Positions 8,904-12,893 of a DNA stretch of 12,893 nt are shown piece by piece. Each line of letters begins with the position of its first letter. The stretch's first letter is position 1. Source of the stretch: JAFLBB01 sp040007195 (GTDB taxonomy: Bacteria; Acidobacteriota; Terriglobia; Bryobacterales; Bryobacteraceae); contig JBDTVQ010000177.1 of assembly GCA_040007195.1 (NCBI GenBank), positions 1-12,893 on the forward strand. Reading direction: 5' to 3'. The notes under the pieces are model-generated. The model did not search any database. It was not told where the DNA came from and was given only the letters and a program-made list of their open reading frames with translations. The translations under genes were made by a program, and so were the position numbers.

Positions 8904-10358
8904 CTATGCCTTTACCGTCAATGTCAAGTCGTGCGATTCTTTTCCATTCACGACGACCTGGATTTTGAACGTGCCCGGGTGGGACACTTCATCGGATGTG
9001 AGATCCATGGAGACCTCGGTTGAGCTTGCGAATGCCGCTCCGCGCTCAACACCATTTACCTTTACCCTGGCTCCAGTGGCAAAGTTCGTACCGATGACCT
9101 TCACTGTGCGGTCAGCCGCGCCGACGTTGAGCGTGTCCGGGTCGAGCTTGGCGATGGTGGGGTCCGTGCTCGCTCCACCGGCCAGTTTGTTTGGCCGCGG
9201 ATCAGCTCCTGAGCCGAACAATACTTCGGCCAGCTGTTCCAGCTTCCTGGATGCTTTGTCGGCAAACATGCCGCTCAAAAAAGCGAGCGCGGCGACTGAA
9301 AGTAAGCTTGCAGTGTCGACCCTTTGAGCATCGCCGACGAGATTCGAGCGGAAGACAAGGAACATGACGTTACCCATGAGGGCGCCTACTAATGGGCGCG
9401 CGAGGTAGTAAATTCCCCAACTGCTGAGGAACTTTCTTGCGCCTATATATGCGGCGAACGAATTGATGCCGTGGAGGAGCGCGCCGAGAGCGCCGGCGAA
9501 CCCAGCGAGCAGGAGTAATTTCCACCCGGGAAGTCCTGGAATGACAGGCCCGTCCTCCGGCATAACGAGTACACGCGCTTCGGCCACGTAGCGCGGATTG
9601 TTTGTGTGGACGCGCACGAGTATCACCTGCGCGTCCTTTCCGCCTGTGGGCGCTTTGAACTTTCCGGTCGCGCCATTTCCGGTGGCAGGCGGGTCCCAAG
9701 CGAGAGTCAAGTCGTCGCCAGGCGCCGGCGCGGGAGCGTCAAGGTGCGCGCTGAAGGTGACTTCTTTTCCGGGAGCCAGCACCGCGTAGGCCGGCGTCAG
9801 TTTCAGCGACGCGGCCGCGGTTTCATTCACCACAATTCGGAGATACTCAGACGATTCATCGCCCTCGGGAAGGAATTGCTTCGTCGTGCCCGCGCCTCCC
9901 GCTGCCACGTACTTCGCTTCTTCTACTCCGTTCCACTTCACATTCGAGCTTGAGGAGAAGACCTGACTGTCGCCTTGCTTGAGTGTGGTGAGGGCTGGTC
10001 CGGCGACGATGGGAACCGGCTTGGGCGGCAGGTCCTGCGGCCACAGCATCCAGATGCCGAGCGCACAGGCGATGACCGACGACACCAGATAGGCCCAGAT
10101 CAACGGAATCCAGGTGTGGGCGGCCATGGTTTCGAGAGTGGCGTTGGCGACAGTTTCACCGCCAATTTTCGCCCGTACGACGAATTTGCGGCCGATGAGG
10201 ATGGCGGCGGGAGCTTCGTACACGCCATCCTTCAACTCCGTGTTGGCGCCCGACAGCCAGAGCTCCGCCGGTAGTTCCACGCCGTCCTTTCTCAGGACAA
10301 ACCGCACGCTCTCTCCCGCCGACACCGACGCCTGATCGGGCTGAATCTCGTATGGCAT
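8904..10358 (-). CDS. Four-helix membrane protein with Ig-like modules and C-terminal IPT/TIG domain
   Basis: I do not recognise a named family for this 484-aa protein as a whole. Order of parts: an N-terminal Ig-like module (about 1-77) without a signal peptide; one membrane helix (about 84-106); a second, larger Ig-like region (about 120-268); three helices (about 278-299, 314-336, 349-366); and an IPT/TIG domain (about 400-484, TIAKLDPDTLNVG to the end, with VIGTNFATGARVKVNG). The first two modules share a G-x-Y/F-x-AP turn (GVYEAP 45-50, GKFKAP 232-237) followed by a V-rich strand, which suggests duplication. Basic residues after helix 2 (ARKF) and helix 4 (DKASRKLEQ) suggest those ends are cytoplasmic, placing the middle region outside and both end modules inside. 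The ATG has a strong GAGGAG ribosome site. A scaffold or sensor role is only a guess. Confidence 0.8.
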   Translation of the reverse strand: MPYEIQPDQASVSAGESVRFVLRKDGVELPAELWLSGANTELKDGVYEAPAAILIGRKFVVRAKIGGETVANATLETMAAHTWIPLIWAYLVSSVIACALGIWMLWPQDLPPKPVPIVAGPALTTLKQGDSQVFSSSSNVKWNGVEEAKYVAAGGAGTTKQFLPEGDESSEYLRIVVNETAAASLKLTPAYAVLAPGKEVTFSAHLDAPAPAPGDDLTLAWDPPATGNGATGKFKAPTGGKDAQVILVRVHTNNPRYVAEARVLVMPEDGPVIPGLPGWKLLLLAGFAGALGALLHGINSFAAYIGARKFLSSWGIYYLARPLVGALMGNVMFLVFRSNLVGDAQRVDTASLLSVAALAFLSGMFADKASRKLEQLAEVLFGSGADPRPNKLAGGASTDPTIAKLDPDTLNVGAADRTVKVIGTNFATGARVKVNGVERGAAFASSTEVSMDLTSDEVSHPGTFKIQVVVNGKESHDLTLTVKA

Positions 10359-10495
10359 GGATTCTCCTCGCTGCGCTCTGGGAAAGTTATCACGAATTAT
10401 TCAGCAAAACCAGCCACTATTGTGAGCCTAGTTTCTTGTGAATGCGACGGAAGGAAAATGGGCGCGCAGCGGGCGCTACAATACAAGTTGCGCCC
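10359..10495. promoter_or_regulatory. Divergent intergenic region before priA
   Basis: This 137-base gap lies between the Ig/TIG gene and priA. On the plus strand, TACAAT at 10477-10482 is a good -10 match. It would start transcription about 6 bases before the priA GTG, giving an almost leaderless message; no good -35 is seen. On the minus strand an AT-rich patch (about 10384-10403) may hold the promoter of the Ig/TIG gene, but no clean hexamer pair is visible. Confidence 0.35.
10364..10369 (-). promoter_or_regulatory. Ribosome binding site of the Ig/TIG membrane protein gene
   Basis: Read on the minus strand this is GAGGAG, 5 bases before the ATG at 10358. It is the strongest ribosome site in the window and supports that start, and so supports the absence of a longer N-terminus with a signal peptide. 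Confidence 0.7.
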
Positions 10496-12893
10496 GTGGC
10501 AGTTCCCATTTTGTTCGCCGATATCGCCTTACCGACGCCGCTCGACCGTTTATTCACTTACAGCATTCCGGCGGCGTTTGCCACGCGGGCGGCTCGTGGT
10601 TCGCGGGCGACCGTCTCGTTCGGACCGCGCCGGCTGACGGGGGTAATTCTAAACGTTCACTCCACGCCGCCCGAACCCGGATTGGTGGTGAAAGACGTCT
10701 TCCGGATACTCGACGATTCGCCTGTTCTGGACGAGAACATGCTGGCTCTCGCCAATTGGATTGCCGGCTACTATTGTTCGCCGATCGGCGAAGTGTTGCG
10801 CGCGATGACGCCGCTGACGGGCGAAATGCGGCGCTCGCGCTACTACGCGCTGTCGCAGACGGGACGCGATGCCGTTCGCCAGTTGCTGCTGGGCACCTCC
10901 GATGAGGAGCCGTCTGTGCGTATTTTGCGGCTGCTCGAAATACGTCCGCTGTCGGGCGGTTATATCGAGAAGAAGGTTCCGGGCGCCAAGAGCGTTCTGG
11001 CGGCGCTCGTGAAGAAGGGCCTGCTCGAGCTGGAAGACACCGATACTGAGCGCGATCCGCTGCGGTCGGCGTCCACGCGGCTGCGCGCCGAATTCGCGGG
11101 CCGTACGGAACTGAAGTTACCGAAGGCGGAGCGCGAGTTACTCTCCTACTTAGAATTGCATCCAGGCTCGCATAACTTAGCTGTACTTGAAGAAACGGTA
11201 CGCAACGCATCCACGGCAGCGCGCTCGCTGGCGCGGCGTTCGCTGATTACGTTGCGGCCCGAGGCTCCGTCGATGCTGGCGACGCCGTATCGCGCGCCTC
11301 ACGATCTCAACCCTCATCAACAGGCGGCGTATCTTTCCGTTCGCGCCGCGATGGAAGCGGTGCGGTTCGAGGCGTTCCTGCTCCACGGTGTGACCGGTTC
11401 CGGCAAGACAGAGGTGTACATGCGCCTGATCGACGCCGCACTCGAGCTGGGCCGGGGCACGCTGCTGCTGGTGCCTGAGATTGGGCTGACGCCGGCCGTT
11501 GCGGGCCAGTTTTTCCACCGGTTTGGCGACAGGGTGGCGATTCTGCATTCCGCGTTCACCGATTCCGAGCGGGCCGAACAGTGGAGGCGTATTCGCCGCG
11601 GGGAGGCTCCCGTGGTGGTCGCCACGCGTTCCGGCGTATTCGCGCCTGTCGCCAATCTTGGACTGATTCTGGTGGATGAGGAACACGATTCGAGTTACAA
11701 GCAGGAGGAGACGCCGCGTTACCACGGACGCGATGTGGCGATTGTTCGCGCGCGGTCGGAAAACGCGGCGATTGTGCTGGGTTCGGCCACACCGGCTCTC
11801 GAATCGAGATACAACGCCGAGAAGGGGAAGTACACTTACCTGGAGCTTCCGGAGCGTGTGGAATCGCGGCCGATGCCGTCGGTGGACTTAGTCGATATGC
11901 GGCAGGAGTTTGTGGAGTCGAAGAAGAATAACTTACTGTCGCGGGCGCTGCTGGAATCGCTGCGCGAGCGCCTTGTTGCTGGCGAGCAGTCGATGATTCT
12001 AATGAACCGGCGGGGGTTTTCGAGTTTCGTGAACTGCCGGGCGTGCGGGCAGTCGATTCTGTGCGCCAACTGCGCGGTGACGCTGACGTGGCACCGGCGC
12101 GACAAGCGGCTGCTTTGCCACTATTGCGGCTATGCCGAGCGCGTTCCGGAGGTTTGCCCGAACTGTTCCAGTGAGCATCTTTACTTTCTTGGCGCAGGGT
12201 CAGAACGCCTGGAGGACGAACTGCACGCGGCGTTCCCCGAAGCGCGTATCGGTCGCATGGACCGCGACACGGTGACCGGACGGCGCGACTATGAGAAGTT
12301 TCTGTACGCGATGCGTTCGGGCGAACTCGACATTTTGGCGGGCACACAGATGATCGCCAAAGGCCACGACATACCCAATGTTACTTTTGTGGGAATCGTC
12401 AATGCCGATATTGGGCTGGCGATGCCGGACTTCCGGGCCGCCGAGCGCTGTTTCCAACTGCTGACGCAAGCTGCGGGCAGAGCAGGGCGGGGAACGATTC
12501 CGGGCCGCGTTCTGATTCAGACGCTCAATCCGGAGCACTATGCCGTGCGGCTCGCGGCGGCGCAGGACTACGCGGGATTCTACAAGAAAGAGATCGAATT
12601 CCGGTCGCTGATGCGATATCCGCCGTTTGCCGCGCTGGCGAACGTGCTGTTTCGCGCTCCGCAACAGGAAGAGGCGTTGCGCCTTTCGACTGAGGCGGCC
12701 CGGTTCTTTACGCCGCCGCCGGAGGGCGTGAAAGTGCTGGGTCCGGCCGAGGCGCCAGTGCCGAAACTGAAGCAGGAGTTTCGCTATCAGATGCTCTTGA
12801 AGACTCCGAACCGCACGCGGCTGAACGAACTTCTGCGGGGGTTACGACGTCATGCCGAGGCGCAAAAGTGGCCGGCGACGTCGCTGGTGATCG
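10496..12893 (+). CDS. priA: Primosomal protein N' (PriA helicase), 3' end cut by the window
   Basis: PriA is the superfamily 2 DNA helicase that recognises stalled forks and reloads the replicative helicase. The frame stays open for 799 codons to the window edge; the last residues (WPATSLVI) match the start of the usual WP-x-DVDP-type end, so only a few codons are missing. Visible parts: the N-terminal fork-binding domain (ADIALPTPLDRLFTYSIP, 8-25); Walker A GVTGSGKTE (298-306); DEEH (394-397) with YKQEETPRYHGRDVA (401-415); GSATP (429-433); eight zinc cysteines at 514, 517, 523, 526, 541, 544, 554 and 557; GTQMIAKGHD (616-625); and QAAGRAGRG (658-666). GTG at 10496 gives the family N-terminus. 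An in-frame ATG at 10442 would add 18 basic, unconserved residues and is less likely. There is no Shine-Dalgarno site at the GTG; see the near-leaderless promoter noted upstream. Confidence 0.97.
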   Translation, partial: MAVPILFADIALPTPLDRLFTYSIPAAFATRAARGSRATVSFGPRRLTGVILNVHSTPPEPGLVVKDVFRILDDSPVLDENMLALANWIAGYYCSPIGEVLRAMTPLTGEMRRSRYYALSQTGRDAVRQLLLGTSDEEPSVRILRLLEIRPLSGGYIEKKVPGAKSVLAALVKKGLLELEDTDTERDPLRSASTRLRAEFAGRTELKLPKAERELLSYLELHPGSHNLAVLEETVRNASTAARSLARRSLITLRPEAPSMLATPYRAPHDLNPHQQAAYLSVRAAMEAVRFEAFLLHGVTGSGKTEVYMRLIDAALELGRGTLLLVPEIGLTPAVAGQFFHRFGDRVAILHSAFTDSERAEQWRRIRRGEAPVVVATRSGVFAPVANLGLILVDEEHDSSYKQEETPRYHGRDVAIVRARSENAAIVLGSATPALESRYNAEKGKYTYLELPERVESRPMPSVDLVDMRQEFVESKKNNLLSRALLESLRERLVAGEQSMILMNRRGFSSFVNCRACGQSILCANCAVTLTWHRRDKRLLCHYCGYAERVPEVCPNCSSEHLYFLGAGSERLEDELHAAFPEARIGRMDRDTVTGRRDYEKFLYAMRSGELDILAGTQMIAKGHDIPNVTFVGIVNADIGLAMPDFRAAERCFQLLTQAAGRAGRGTIPGRVLIQTLNPEHYAVRLAAAQDYAGFYKKEIEFRSLMRYPPFAALANVLFRAPQQEEALRLSTEAARFFTPPPEGVKVLGPAEAPVPKLKQEFRYQMLLKTPNRTRLNELLRGLRRHAEAQKWPATSLVI

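Noticed and set aside
8827..9327. Plus-strand frame of 166 codons opposite the end of the Ig/TIG gene
   Set aside because: It begins upstream of the only nearby promoter-like box, has no recognisable domain, and overlaps a TIG domain that reads well on the minus strand.
10442..10495. Longer priA starting at ATG 10442
   Set aside because: The extra 18 residues are basic and unlike any PriA N-terminus I know, and the likely -10 box lies inside this stretch. GTG 10496 matches the family start.
10554..12347. Minus-strand frames of about 180-260 codons opposite priA
   Set aside because: Arg/Ser/Pro/Ala-rich translations without motifs, opposite an unambiguous PriA helicase.

Overview
The window is dense, GC-rich bacterial chromosome: six protein genes fill nearly all of it, with no gene-free stretch longer than about 140 bases. 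I see no rRNA, tRNA, CRISPR array, insertion sequence or phage gene. The gene content points to a soil-type Acidobacteriota of the Bryobacterales/Solibacter kind. The main reasons are a paired PSCyt1-DUF1549-DUF1553 and DUF1501 gene set (otherwise typical of Planctomycetes and Verrucomicrobia), a membrane-anchored Thr-type sulfatase-like protein ending in LKALGY, and a secreted CotH-like protein. This placement is inference from gene content, not a database result.

Left part (3-5104, minus strand): three tightly spaced genes read right to left and look like one operon. In transcription order they are a 399-aa ArsB/NhaD/SLC13-type permease, an exported 821-aa c-type cytochrome-like protein with PSCyt1, DUF1549 and DUF1553 regions, and a Tat-exported 471-aa DUF1501 protein. 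The gaps are 6 and 14 bases. The last two are a familiar but biochemically uncharacterised pair; the permease in front of them suggests that import or export of an anion is tied to their extracytoplasmic work.

Middle (5105-7351): a short AT-richer divergent intergenic region, then a plus-strand gene for a 703-aa protein with about seven N-terminal membrane helices and a C-terminal sulfatase/alkaline-phosphatase-superfamily domain. The position that becomes formylglycine in true sulfatases is threonine here.

Right part (7352-10358, minus strand): a secreted CotH-like kinase-fold protein with Gly/Pro-rich segments and a 33-bp tandem repeat, and upstream of it a four-helix membrane protein combining Ig-like modules with a C-terminal IPT/TIG domain. 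The sulfatase-like gene and the CotH-like gene converge with only 4 bases between their stops.

Right edge (10496-12893, plus strand): priA, the primosomal replication-restart helicase. It is essentially complete but runs off the window a few codons before its expected end. It has all eight zinc-binding cysteines and the helicase motifs. It is a housekeeping gene and probably unrelated to the accessory genes to its left.

The best candidates for undescribed biology are the permease/cytochrome/DUF1501 operon facing the Thr-type sulfatase-like gene, the Ig/TIG four-helix membrane protein, and the CotH-like secreted protein. I do not see a defence island or another clearly novel multi-gene machine.
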